Shown piece by piece: positions 1 through 11,264 of a stretch of DNA of 64,000 nucleotides. Where the stretch lies: contig NW_027096031.1 of NCBI RefSeq assembly GCF_040115645.1, positions 124,001 to 188,000 of the forward strand, written 5' to 3'. Source of the stretch: Euwallacea fornicatus. Its lineage: Eukaryota > Arthropoda > Insecta > Coleoptera > Curculionidae. The translations under genes were made by a program, and so were the position numbers. The notes under the pieces were generated by a model. The model made no database searches, was not told the origin of the DNA, and saw nothing but the letters and a program-made list of their open reading frames with translations. The stretch's first letter is position 1; each line of letters begins with the position of its first letter.

Positions 1-38
1 AGGTCCAAATTTCTTAAACAAAGTGCCAAATTGAACAA

Positions 39-47
39 CTCGACGAG
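39..47. repeat. 9-bp dyad CTCG-A-CGAG in each monomer
   Basis: Arms CTCG and CGAG around a single A, carrying two CpGs, lie just after the GATCAA or GAACAA segment. The dyad is broken in a few variants: CTTGACGAG (for example units 187 and 221), GCTCAACGAG in the EcoRI-type monomers, AATCGACGAG in units 12, 36 and 63, and CCCGACGAG in unit 54. It is otherwise retained. A protein-binding role is possible but nothing in the sequence proves one. Confidence 0.6.
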
Positions 48-142
48 ATCTTTAAGAAATCACAACACATCTTGATTCCATCTTGATGAATTTCCAAGAA
101 AAATAGTACATTATGTGGTCAAACACACTACTTTTGTGATTT

Positions 143-155
143 TTCAAATTTTGAA
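143..155. repeat. Conserved 13-bp dyad TTCAAA-T-TTTGAA in each monomer
   Basis: A perfect inverted repeat, arms TTCAAA and TTTGAA around one T, recurs once per 176 bp in nearly every monomer. Units 188, 222, 260 and 290 (near 33235, 39219, 45905, 51185) carry A instead of T at the centre, which keeps the arms intact. A further short arm pair, GAAG and CTTC around eight bases, follows at 153-168. Dyad symmetry is a reported property of several centromeric satellites and can extrude as a hairpin. Function here is inferred. Confidence 0.75.
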
Positions 156-164
156 GCTCGATAA

Positions 165-181
165 CTTCGGCAAATCAGGTC
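165..181 (+). other. CENP-B-box-like core at monomer junction (7 of 9 core bases)
   Basis: The mammalian CENP-B box core is nTTCGnnnnAnnCGGGn. At every monomer junction the sequence reads C-TTCG-GCAA-A-TC-AGGT-C or a close variant. TTCG, the central A and the two middle Gs match; the first C and last G of CGGG are replaced by A and T. The motif spans the end of one unit and the start of the next. No copy with an intact CGGG was seen. It could be a degenerate or lineage-specific CENP-B-like site, or coincidence. Confidence 0.25.
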
Positions 182-3100
182 CAAATTTCTTAAACAAAGT
201 GTCAAATTGATCAACTCGACGAGATCTTTAAGATGTCACAATACATCATGATTGCATCTTGTTGAATTTCCAAGAAAAATAGTACATTATGTGGTCAAAC
301 ACACTACTTTTGTGATTTTTCAAATTTTGAAGCTCGATAACTTCGGCAAATGAGGTCCAAATTTCTTAAACAAAGTGCCAAATTGAACAACTCGACGAGA
401 TCTTTAAGAAATCACAACACATCTTGATTCCATCTTGATGAATTTCCAAGAAAAATAGTACATTATGTGGTCAAACACACTACTTTTGTGATTTTTCAAA
501 TTTTGAAGCTCGATAACTTCGGCAAATCAGGTCCAAATTTCTTAAACAAAGTGTCAAATTGATCAACTCGACGAGATTTTGCAGATTCCACAACACATCA
601 GGATTACATCTTGTTGAATTTCCAAGAAAAATAGTACTTTAAGTGCTCAAACACACAACTTTTTTGACTTTTCAAATTTTGAAGCTCGATAACTTCGGCA
701 AATCAGGTCCAAATTTCTTAAACAAAGTGTCAAATTGATCAACTCGACGAGATTTTGCAGATTCCACAACACATCATGATTGCATCTTGTTGAATTTCCA
801 AGAAAAATAGTACTTTATGTGCTCAAACACACAACTTTTTTGATTTTTCAAATTTTGAAGCTCGATAACTTCGGCAAATCAGGTCCAAATTTCTTAAACA
901 AAGTGTCAAATTGCTCAACTCGACGAGATTTTGCAGATTCCACAACACATCATGATTGCATCTTGTTGAATTTCCAAGAAAAATAGTACATTATGTGGTC
1001 AAACACATTACTTTTGTGATTTTTCAAATTTTGAAGCTCGATAACTTCGGCAGATCAGGTCCAAATTTCTTAAACAAAGTGTCAAATTGATCAACTCGAC
1101 GAGATCTTTAAGATGTCACAACACATCATGATTGCATCTTGTTGAATTTCCAAGAAAAATAGTACTTTAAGTGCTCAAACACACAACTTTTTTGACTTTT
1201 CAAATTTTGAAGCTCGATAACTTCGGCAAATGAGGTCCAAATTTCTTAAACAAAGTGTCAAATTGATCAACTCGACGAGATTTTGCAGATTCCACAACAC
1301 ATCATGATTGCATCTTGTGGAATTTCCAAGAAAAATAGTACTTTAGGTGCTCAAACACACAACTTTTGTGATTTTTCAAATTTTGAAGCTCGATAACTTC
1401 GGCAGATCAGGTCCAAATTTCTTAAACAAAGTGTCAAATTGATCAACTCGACGAGATTTTGCAGATTCCACAACACATCAGGATTACATCTTGTTGAATT
1501 TCCAAGAAAAATAGTACTTTAAGTGCTCAAACACACAACTTTTTTGACTTTTCAAATTTTGAAGCTCGATAACTTCGGCAAATCAGGTCCAAATTTCTTA
1601 AACAAAGTGTCAAATTGCTCAACTCGACGAGATTTTGCAGATTCCACAACACATCATGATTGCATCTTGTTGAATTTCCAAGAAAAATAGTACTTTAGGT
1701 GCTCAAACACACAACTTTTGTGATTTTTCAAATTTTGAAGCTCGATAACTTCGGCAAATGAGGTCCAAATTTCTTAAACAAAGTGTCAAATTGAACAACT
1801 CGACGAGATCTTTAAGATATCACAACACATCATGATTGCATCTTGTTGAATTTCCAAGAAAAATAGTACTTTAGGTGCTCAAACACACAACTTTTTTGAC
1901 TTTTCAAATTTTGAAGCTCGATAACTTCGGCAAATGAGGTCCAAATTTCTTAAACAAAGTGTCAAATTGATCAACTCGACGAGATCTTTAAGATGTCACA
2001 ACACATCTTGATTCCATCTTGTGGAATTTCCAAGAAAAATAGTACATTATGTGGTCAAACACACTACTTTTGTGATTTTTCAAATTTTGAAGCTCGATAA
2101 CTTCGGCAGATCAGGTCCAAATTTCTTAAACAAAGTGTCAAATTGATCAAATCGACGAGATCTTTAAGATGTCACAACACATCATGATTGCATCTTGTTG
2201 AATTTCCAAGAAAAATAGTACTTTATGTGCTCAAACACACAACTTTTTTCACTTTTCAAATTTTGAAGCTCGATAACTTCGGCAAATGAGGTCCAAATTT
2301 CTTAAACAAAGTGTCAAATTGATCAACTCGACGAGATTTTGCAGATTCCACAACACATCATGATTGCATCTTGTTGAATTTCCAAGAAAAATAGTACATT
2401 ATGTGGTCAAACACACAACTTTTGTGATTTTTCAAATTTTGAAGCTCGATAACTTCGGCAAATGAGGTCCAAATTTCTTAAACAAAGCGTCAAATTGATC
2501 AACTCGACGAGATTTTGCAGATTCCACAACACATCATGATTGCATCTTGTTGAATTTCCAAGAAAAATAGTACTTTATGTGCTCAAACACACAACTTTTT
2601 TGACTTTTCAAATTTTGAAGCTCGATAACTTCGGCAAATGAGGTCCAAATTTCTTAAACAAAGTGTCAAATTGATCAACTCGACGAGATCTTTAAGATGT
2701 CACAACACATCTTGATTCCATCTTGTGGAATTTCCAAGAAAAATAGTACTTTATGTGCTCAAACACACAACTTTTTTGACTTTTCAAATTTTGAAGCTCG
2801 ATAACTTCGGCAAATCAGGTCCAAATTTCTTAAACAAAGTGTCAAATTGATCAACTCGACGAGATCTTTAAGATGTCACAACACATCTTGATTCCATCTT
2901 GTGGAATTTCCAAGAAAAATAGTACTTTAGGTGCTCAAACACACAACTTTTGTGATTTTTCAAATTTTGAAGCTCGATAACTTCGGCAAATCAGGTCCAA
3001 ATTTCTTAAACAAAGTGTCAAATTGATCAACTCGACGAGATCTTTAAGATGTCACAACACATTATGATTGCATCTTGTTGAATTTCCAAGAAAAATAGTA

Positions 3101-3872
3101 CATTATGTGGTCAAACACACTACTTATGTGATTTTTCAAATTTTGAAGCTCGATAACTTCGGCAGATCAGGTCCAAATTTCTTAAACAAAGTGTCAAATT
3201 GATCAACTCGACGAGATCTTTAAGATATCACAACACATCATGATTGCATCTTGTTGAATTTCCAAGAAAAATAGTACTTTAGGTGCTCAAACACACAACT
3301 TTTGTGATTTTTCAAATTTTGAAGCTCGATAACTTCGGCAAATCAGGTCCAAATTTCTTAAACAAAGTGTCGAATTGATCAACTCGACGAGATTTTGCAA
3401 ATTCCACAACACATCATGATTGCATCTTGTTGAATTTCCAAGAAAAATAGTACTTTAGGTGCTCAAACACACAACTTTTTTGACTTTTCAAATTTTGAAG
3501 CTCGATAACTTCGGCAAATGAGGTCCAAATTTCTTAAACAAAGGGTCAAATTGATCAACTCGACGAGATCTTTAAGATGTCACAACACATCTTGATTCCA
3601 TCTTGTGGAATTTCCAAGAAAAATAGTACTTTAGGTGCTCAAACACACAACTTTTGTGATTTTTCAAATTTTGAAGCTCGATAACTTCGGCAAATCAGGT
3701 CCAAATTTCTTAAACAAAGTGTCAAATTGATCAACTCGACGAGATCTTTAAGATGTCACAACACATCATGATTGCATCTTGTTGAACTTCCAAGAAAAAT
3801 AGTACATTATGTGGTCAAACACACTACTTTTGTGATTTTTCAAATTTTGAAGCTCGATAACTTCGGCAAATG

Positions 3873-6800
3873 AGGTCCAAATTTCTTAAACAAAGTGCCA
3901 AATTGAACAACTCGACGAGATCTTTAAGAAATCACAACACATCTTGATTCCATCTTGATGAATTTCCAAGAAAAATAGTACATTATGTGGTCAAACACAC
4001 TACTTTTGTGATTTTTCAAATTTTGAAGCTCGATAACTTCGGCAAATCAGGTCCAAATTTCTTAAACAAAGTGTCAAATTGATCAACTCGACGAGATCTT
4101 TAAGATGTCACAATACATCATGATTGCATCTTGTTGAATTTCCAAGAAAAATAGTACATTATGTGGTCAAACACACTACTTTTGTGATTTTTCAAATTTT
4201 GAAGCTCGATAACTTCGGCAAATGAGGTCCAAATTTCTTAAACAAAGTGCCAAATTGAACAACTCGACGAGATCTTTAAGAAATCACAACACATCTTGAT
4301 TCCATCTTGATGAATTTCCAAGAAAAATAGTACATTATGTGGTCAAACACACTACTTTTGTGATTTTTCAAATTTTGAAGCTCGATAACTTCGGCAAATC
4401 AGGTCCAAATTTCTTAAACAAAGTGTCAAATTGATCAACTCGACGAGATTTTGCAGATTCCACAACACATCAGGATTACATCTTGTTGAATTTCCAAGAA
4501 AAATAGTACTTTAAGTGCTCAAACACACAACTTTTTTGACTTTTCAAATTTTGAAGCTCGATAACTTCGGCAAATCAGGTCCAAATTTCTTAAACAAAGT
4601 GTCAAATTGATCAACTCGACGAGATTTTGCAGATTCCACAACACATCATGATTGCATCTTGTTGAATTTCCAAGAAAAATAGTACTTTATGTGCTCAAAC
4701 ACACAACTTTTTTGATTTTTCAAATTTTGAAGCTCGATAACTTCGGCAAATCAGGTCCAAATTTCTTAAACAAAGTGTCAAATTGCTCAACTCGACGAGA
4801 TTTTGCAGATTCCACAACACATCATGATTGCATCTTGTTGAATTTCCAAGAAAAATAGTACATTATGTGGTCAAACACATTACTTTTGTGATTTTTCAAA
4901 TTTTGAAGCTCGATAACTTCGGCAGATCAGGTCCAAATTTCTTAAACAAAGTGTCAAATTGATCAACTCGACGAGATCTTTAAGATGTCACAACACATCA
5001 TGATTGCATCTTGTTGAATTTCCAAGAAAAATAGTACTTTAAGTGCTCAAACACACAACTTTTTTGACTTTTCAAATTTTGAAGCTCGATAACTTCGGCA
5101 AATGAGGTCCAAATTTCTTAAACAAAGTGTCAAATTGATCAACTCGACGAGATTTTGCAGATTCCACAACACATCATGATTGCATCTTGTTGAATTTTCA
5201 AGAAAAATAGTATTTTATGTGCTAAAACACACAACTTTTTTGATTTTTCAAATTTTGAAGCTCGATAACTTCGGCAGATCAGGTCCAAATTTCTTAAACA
5301 AAGTGTCAAATTGATCAACTCGACGAGATCTTTAAGATGTCACAACACATCATGATTGCATCTTGTTGAATTTCCAAGAAAAATAGTACTTTAAGTGCTC
5401 AAACACACAACTTTTTTGACTTTTCAAATTTTGAAGCTCGATAACTTCGGCAAATGAGGTCCAAATTTCTTAAACAAAGTGTCAAATTGATCAACTCGAC
5501 GAGATTTTGCAGATTCCACAACACATCATGATTGCATCTTGTGGAATTTCCAAGAAAAATAGTACTTTAGGTGCTCAAACACACAACTTTTGTGATTTTT
5601 CAAATTTTGAAGCTCGATAACTTCGGCAGATCAGGTCCAAATTTCTTAAACAAAGTGTCAAATTGATCAACTCGACGAGATTTTGCAGATTCCACAACAC
5701 ATCAGGATTACATCTTGTTGAATTTCCAAGAAAAATAGTACTTTAAGTGCTCAAACACACAACTTTTTTGACTTTTCAAATTTTGAAGCTCGATAACTTC
5801 GGCAAATCAGGTCCAAATTTCTTAAACAAAGTGTCAAATTGCTCAACTCGACGAGATTTTGCAGATTCCACAACACATCATGATTGCATCTTGTTGAATT
5901 TCCAAGAAAAATAGTACTTTAGGTGCTCAAACACACAACTTTTGTGATTTTTCAAATTTTGAAGCTCGATAACTTCGGCAAATGAGGTCCAAATTTCTTA
6001 AACAAAGTGTCAAATTGAACAACTCGACGAGATCTTTAAGATATCACAACACATCATGATTGCATCTTGTTGAATTTCCAAGAAAAATAGTACTTTAGGT
6101 GCTCAAACACACAACTTTTTTGACTTTTCAAATTTTGAAGCTCGATAACTTCGGCAAATGAGGTCCAAATTTCTTAAACAAAGTGTCAAATTGATCAACT
6201 CGACGAGATCTTTAAGATGTCACAACACATCTTGATTCCATCTTGTGGAATTTCCAAGAAAAATAGTACATTATGTGGTCAAACACACTACTTTTGTGAT
6301 TTTTCAAATTTTGAAGCTCGATAACTTCGGCAGATCAGGTCCAAATTTCTTAAACAAAGTGTCAAATTGATCAAATCGACGAGATCTTTAAGATGTCACA
6401 ACACATCATGATTGCATCTTGTTGAATTTCCAAGAAAAATAGTACTTTATGTGCTCAAACACACAACTTTTTTCACTTTTCAAATTTTGAAGCTCGATAA
6501 CTTCGGCAAATGAGGTCCAAATTTCTTAAACAAAGTGTCAAATTGATCAACTCGACGAGATTTTGCAGATTCCACAACACATCATGATTGCATCTTGTTG
6601 AATTTCCAAGAAAAATAGTACATTATGTGGTCAAACACACAACTTTTGTGATTTTTCAAATTTTGAAGCTCGATAACTTCGGCAAATGAGGTCCAAATTT
6701 CTTAAACAAAGCGTCAAATTGATCAACTCGACGAGATTTTGCAGATTCCACAACACATCATGATTGCATCTTGTTGAATTTCCAAGAAAAATAGTACTTT

Positions 6801-8096
6801 ATGTGCTCAAACACACAACTTTTTTGACTTTTCAAATTTTGAAGCTCGATAACTTCGGCAAATGAGGTCCAAATTTCTTAAACAAAGTGTCAAATTGATC
6901 AACTCGACGAGATCTTTAAGATGTCACAACACATCTTGATTCCATCTTGTGGAATTTCCAAGAAAAATAGTACTTTATGTGCTCAAACACACAACTTTTT
7001 TGACTTTTCAAATTTTGAAGCTCGATAACTTCGGCAAATCAGGTCCAAATTTCTTAAACAAAGTGTCAAATTGATCAACTCGACGAGATCTTTAAGATGT
7101 CACAACACATCTTGATTCCATCTTGTGGAATTTCCAAGAAAAATAGTACTTTAGGTGCTCAAACACACAACTTTTGTGATTTTTCAAATTTTGAAGCTCG
7201 ATAACTTCGGCAAATCAGGTCCAAATTTCTTAAACAAAGTGTCAAATTGATCAACTCGACGAGATCTTTAAGATGTCACAACACATTATGATTGCATCTT
7301 GTTGAATTTCCAAGAAAAATAGTACATTATGTGGTCAAACACACTACTTATGTGATTTTTCAAATTTTGAAGCTCGATAACTTCGGCAGATCAGGTCCAA
7401 ATTTCTTAAACAAAGTGTCAAATTGATCAACTCGACGAGATCTTTAAGATATCACAACACATCATGATTGCATCTTGTTGAATTTCCAAGAAAAATAGTA
7501 CTTTAGGTGCTCAAACACACAACTTTTGTGATTTTTCAAATTTTGAAGCTCGATAACTTCGGCAAATCAGGTCCAAATTTCTTAAACAAAGTGTCGAATT
7601 GATCAACTCGACGAGATTTTGCAAATTCCACAACACATCATGATTGCATCTTGTTGAATTTCCAAGAAAAATAGTACTTTAGGTGCTCAAACACACAACT
7701 TTTTTGACTTTTCAAATTTTGAAGCTCGATAACTTCGGCAAATGAGGTCCAAATTTCTTAAACAAAGGGTCAAATTGATCAACTCGACGAGATCTTTAAG
7801 ATGTCACAACACATCTTGATTCCATCTTGTGGAATTTCCAAGAAAAATAGTACTTTAGGTGCTCAAACACACAACTTTTGTGATTTTTCAAATTTTGAAG
7901 CTCGATAACTTCGGCAAATCAGGTCCAAATTTCTTAAACAAAGTGTCAAATTGATCAACTCGACGAGATCTTTAAGATGTCACAACACATCATGATTGCA
8001 TCTTGTTGAACTTCCAAGAAAAATAGTACATTATGTGGTCAAACACACTACTTTTGTGATTTTTCAAATTTTGAAGCTCGATAACTTCGGCAAATG
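3873..8096 (+). repeat. HOR-A copy 2 (24 monomers)
   Basis: Units 22-45. It aligns to copy 1 without visible change from 3873 to about 5200. It then has two additional monomers, and aligns again from 5457 to the end at a 4224-bp offset. It shares all the private substitutions listed for copy 1. The near-absence of copy-specific differences over about 4 kb indicates a very recent duplication or ongoing homogenisation. Confidence 0.93.
5105..5456 (+). repeat. Two extra monomers in HOR-A copy 2 (gain/loss site)
   Basis: Units 29 and 30 have no counterpart in copy 1. Unit 30 (5281-5456) appears identical to unit 28 (4929-5104), and unit 29 has an unusual combination: TTTTCAAG, TATTTTATG and GCTAAAAC. 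Unit 53 (9329) in the third copy carries the same combination, so copies 2 and 3 share this state. An exchange between the identical units 28 and 30 would remove exactly 352 bp and give the copy 1 arrangement. Confidence 0.85.
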
Positions 8097-9500
8097 AGGT
8101 CCAAATTTCTTAAACAAAGTGCCAAATTGAACAACTCGACGAGATCTTTAAGAAATCACAACACATCTTGATTCCATCTTGATGAATTTCCAAGAAAAAT
8201 AGTACATTATGTGGTCAAACACACTACTTTTGTGATTTTTCAAATTTTGAAGCTCGATAACTTCGGCAAATCAGGTCCAAATTTCTTAAACAAAGTGTCA
8301 AATTGATCAACTCGACGAGATCTTTAAGATGTCACAATACATCATGATTGCATCTTGTTGAATTTCCAAGAAAAATAGTACATTATGTGGTCAAACACAC
8401 TACTTTTGTGATTTTTCAAATTTTGAAGCTCGATAACTTCGGCAAATGAGGTCCAAATTTCTTAAACAAAGTGCCAAATTGAACAACTCGACGAGATCTT
8501 TAAGAAATCACAACACATCTTGATTCCATCTTGATGAATTTCCAAGAAAAATAGTACATTATGTGGTCAAACACACTACTTTTGTGATTTTTCAAATTTT
8601 GAAGCTCGATAACTTCGGCAAATCAGGTCCAAATTTCTTAAACAAAGTGTCAAATTGATCAACTCGACGAGATTTTGCAGATTCCACAACACATCAGGAT
8701 TACATCTTGTTGAATTTCCAAGAAAAATAGTACTTTAAGTGCTCAAACACACAACTTTTTTGACTTTTCAAATTTTGAAGCTCGATAACTTCGGCAAATC
8801 AGGTCCAAATTTCTTAAACAAAGTGTCAAATTGATCAACTCGACGAGATTTTGCAGATTCCACAACACATCATGATTGCATCTTGTTGAATTTCCAAGAA
8901 AAATAGTACTTTATGTGCTCAAACACACAACTTTTTTGATTTTTCAAATTTTGAAGCTCGATAACTTCGGCAAATCAGGTCCAAATTTCTTAAACAAAGT
9001 GTCAAATTGCTCAACTCGACGAGATTTTGCAGATTCCACAACACATCATGATTGCATCTTGTTGAATTTCCAAGAAAAATAGTACATTATGTGGTCAAAC
9101 ACATTACTTTTGTGATTTTTCAAATTTTGAAGCTCGATAACTTCGGCAGATCAGGTCCAAATTTCTTAAACAAAGTGTCAAATTGATCAACTCGACGAGA
9201 TCTTTAAGATGTCACAACACATCATGATTGCATCTTGTTGAATTTCCAAGAAAAATAGTACTTTAAGTGCTCAAACACACAACTTTTTTGACTTTTCAAA
9301 TTTTGAAGCTCGATAACTTCGGCAAATGAGGTCCAAATTTCTTAAACAAAGTGTCAAATTGATCAACTCGACGAGATTTTGCAGATTCCACAACACATCA
9401 TGATTGCATCTTGTTGAATTTTCAAGAAAAATAGTATTTTATGTGCTAAAACACACAACTTTTTTGATTTTTCAAATTTTGAAGCTCGATAACTTCGGCA
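8097..9500 (+). repeat. HOR-A copy 3, truncated (8 monomers)
   Basis: Units 46-53 repeat units 22-29 at an offset of 4224 bp, including the unusual TATTTTATG/GCTAAAAC monomer. The match ends near 9501, where copy 2 reads GCAGATCAGG and this copy reads GCAAATCAGA. From 9505 the variant order no longer follows HOR-A. Confidence 0.9.
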
Positions 9501-9856
9501 AATCAGATCCAAATTTCTTAAACAAAGTGTCAAATTGATCAACCCGACGAGATCTTTAAGATGTCACAACACATCTTGATTCCATCTTGTGGAATTTCCA
9601 AGAAAAATAGTACTTTAGGTGCTCAAACACACAACTTTTGTGATTTTTCAAATTTTGAAGCTCGATAACTTCGGCAAATCAGGTCCAAATTTCTTAAACA
9701 AAGTGTCAAATTGATCAACTCGACGAGATCTTTAAGATGTCACAATACATCATGATTGCATCTTGTTGAATTTCCAAGAAAAATAGTACATTATGTGGTC
9801 AAACACACTACTTTTGTGATTTTTCAAATTTTGAAGCTCGATAACTTCGGCAAATG

Positions 9857-10560
9857 AGGTCCAAATTTCTTAAACAAAGTGCCAAATTGAACAACTCGAC
9901 GAGATCTTTAAGAAATCACAACACATCTTGATTCCATCTTGATGAATTTCCAAGAAAAATAGTACATTATGTGGTCAAACACACTACTTTTGTGATTTTT
10001 CAAATTTTGAAGCTCGATAACTTCGGCAAATCAGGTCCAAATTTCTTAAACAAAGTGTCAAATTGATCAACTCGACGAGATTTTGCAGATTCCACAACAC
10101 ATCATGATTCCATCTTGTTGAATTTCCAAGAAAAATAGTACATTATGTGGTCAAACACACTACTTTTGTGATTTTTCAAATTTTGAAGCTCGATAACTTC
10201 GGCAAATGAGGTCCAAATTTCTTCAACAAAGTGTCAAATTGATCAACTCGACGAGATCTTTAAGATGTCACAACACATCTTGATTCCATCTTGTGGAATT
10301 TCCAAGAAAAATAGTACTTTAGGTGCTCAAACACACAACTTTTGTGATTTTTCAAATTTTGAAGCTCGATAACTTCGGCAGATCAGGTCCAAATTTCTTA
10401 AACAAAGTGTCAAATTGATCAACTCGACGAGATTTTGCAGATTCCACAACACATCAGGATTACATCTTGTTGAATTTCCAAGAAAAATAGTACTTTAAGT
10501 GCTCAAACACACAACTTTTTTGACTTTTCAAATTTTGAAGCTCGATAACTTCGGCAAATC
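9857..10560 (+). repeat. Four-monomer block, copy 1 of 2
   Basis: Units 56-59. The rare CTTCAACAAAG start of unit 58 (10209) recurs only in unit 101 (17777). The flanking units follow the same order: AAGAAATC type, then GATTTTGCAG type with CATGATTCC, then CTTCAAC, then CAGGATTACA. The offset is 7568 bp, or 43 monomers. Confidence 0.8.
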
Positions 10561-11264
10561 AGGTCCAAATTTCTTAAACAAAGTGTCAAATTGCTCAACT
10601 CGACGAGATTTTGCAGATTCCACAACACATCATGATTGCATCTTGTTGAATTTCCAAGAAAAATAGTACTTTAGGTGCTCAAACACACAACTTTTGTGAT
10701 TTTTCAAATTTTGAAGCTCGATAACTTCGGCAAATGAGGTCCAAATTTCTTAAACAAAGTGTCAAATTGAACAACTCGACGAGATCTTTAAGATATCACA
10801 ACACATCATGATTGCATCTTGTTGAATTTCCAAGAAAAATAGTACTTTAGGTGCTCAAACACACAACTTTTTTGACTTTTCAAATTTTGAAGCTCGATAA
10901 CTTCGGCAAATGAGGTCCAAATTTCTTAAACAAAGTGTCAAATTGATCAACTCGACGAGATCTTTAAGATGTCACAACACATCTTGATTCCATCTTGTGG
11001 AATTTCCAAGAAAAATAGTACATTATGTGGTCAAACACACTACTTTTGTGATTTTTCAAATTTTGAAGCTCGATAACTTCGGCAGATCAGGTCCAAATTT
11101 CTTAAACAAAGTGTCAAATTGATCAAATCGACGAGATCTTTAAGATGTCACAACACATCATGATTGCATCTTGTTGAATTTCCAAGAAAAATAGTACTTT
11201 ATGTGCTCAAACACACAACTTTTTTCACTTTTCAAATTTTGAAGCTCGATAACTTCGGCAAATG
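10385..11264 (+). repeat. Transplanted HOR-A segment (5 monomers)
   Basis: Units 59-63 reproduce units 8-12 (1409-2288) and 32-36 (5633-6512) in order. The block includes CAGGATTACA, the GCTCAACTC unit, the GATATC unit, and the AATCGACGAG unit with TTTTTTCAC. The offset from copy 1 is 8976 bp (51 monomers). The next unit, 64, diverges with CATCATAATTCC. Confidence 0.8.

Larger units (their letters stand above)
1..176 (+). repeat. Reference monomer (unit 0) with internal map
   Basis: First complete unit; 34 C and 24 G, so 33% G+C. Landmarks in unit coordinates: AAATTT at 7-12; dyad CTCGACGAG at 39-47; BglII site AGATCT at 46-51; A5 tract at 99-103; dyad TTCAAATTTTGAA at 143-155; AluI site AGCT at 155-158; TTCG at 166-169. 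Most other units read TTGATCAACT at 31-40 (BclI site TGATCA), where this one has TTGAACAACT. Two main haplotypes exist at 48-62: type a (ATCTTTAAGA, then AT, TG or TA, then TCAC) and type b (ATTTTGCAGATTCCAC), which lacks the BglII site. A second switch at 110-118 separates CATTATGTGGTC from CTTTAGGTGCTC or CTTTATGTGCTC forms. Confidence 0.95.
1..3872 (+). repeat. HOR-A copy 1 (22 monomers)
   Basis: Units 0-21. The same order of monomer variants restarts at 3873. Private substitutions are carried over between copies at 3872 bp before the length change and 4224 bp after it: AATCGACGAG at about 2149 and 6373, AAGCGTC at 2488 and 6712, TCGAATTGATC at about 3370 and 7594, AAGGGTC at 3541 and 7765, and TTGAACTTCC at 3782 and 8006. 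This identifies a true higher-order repeat and not chance similarity. Copy 1 is two monomers shorter than copy 2. The period-22 match of the flanks implies that 1 is close to, but not necessarily at, the real HOR boundary. Confidence 0.93.

Noticed and set aside
1..176. Human or primate alphoid satellite
   Set aside because: The unit is 176 bp and not 171, the sequence is not alphoid, and the CENP-B-like core lacks the required CGGG.
1..176. Arabidopsis or Brassica centromere satellite (about 176-180 bp)
   Set aside because: Length is similar but I do not recognise the sequence as either family. Length alone is not evidence of kinship. A search of satellite libraries would decide.
780..986. 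Open frame of 68 codons, repeated at 4652 and 8876
   Set aside because: It is the satellite monomer read in one frame. The three copies coincide with HOR-A copies at 3872 and 4224 bp spacing. Because 176 is not a multiple of 3 the frame shifts at every monomer, so no longer frame can form. No start context, domain or codon signal is visible.
1321..1380. Telomere-like TTTAGG in CTTTAGGTGCTC monomers
   Set aside because: It is a single hexamer within one variant of the monomer, not a tandem telomere repeat.
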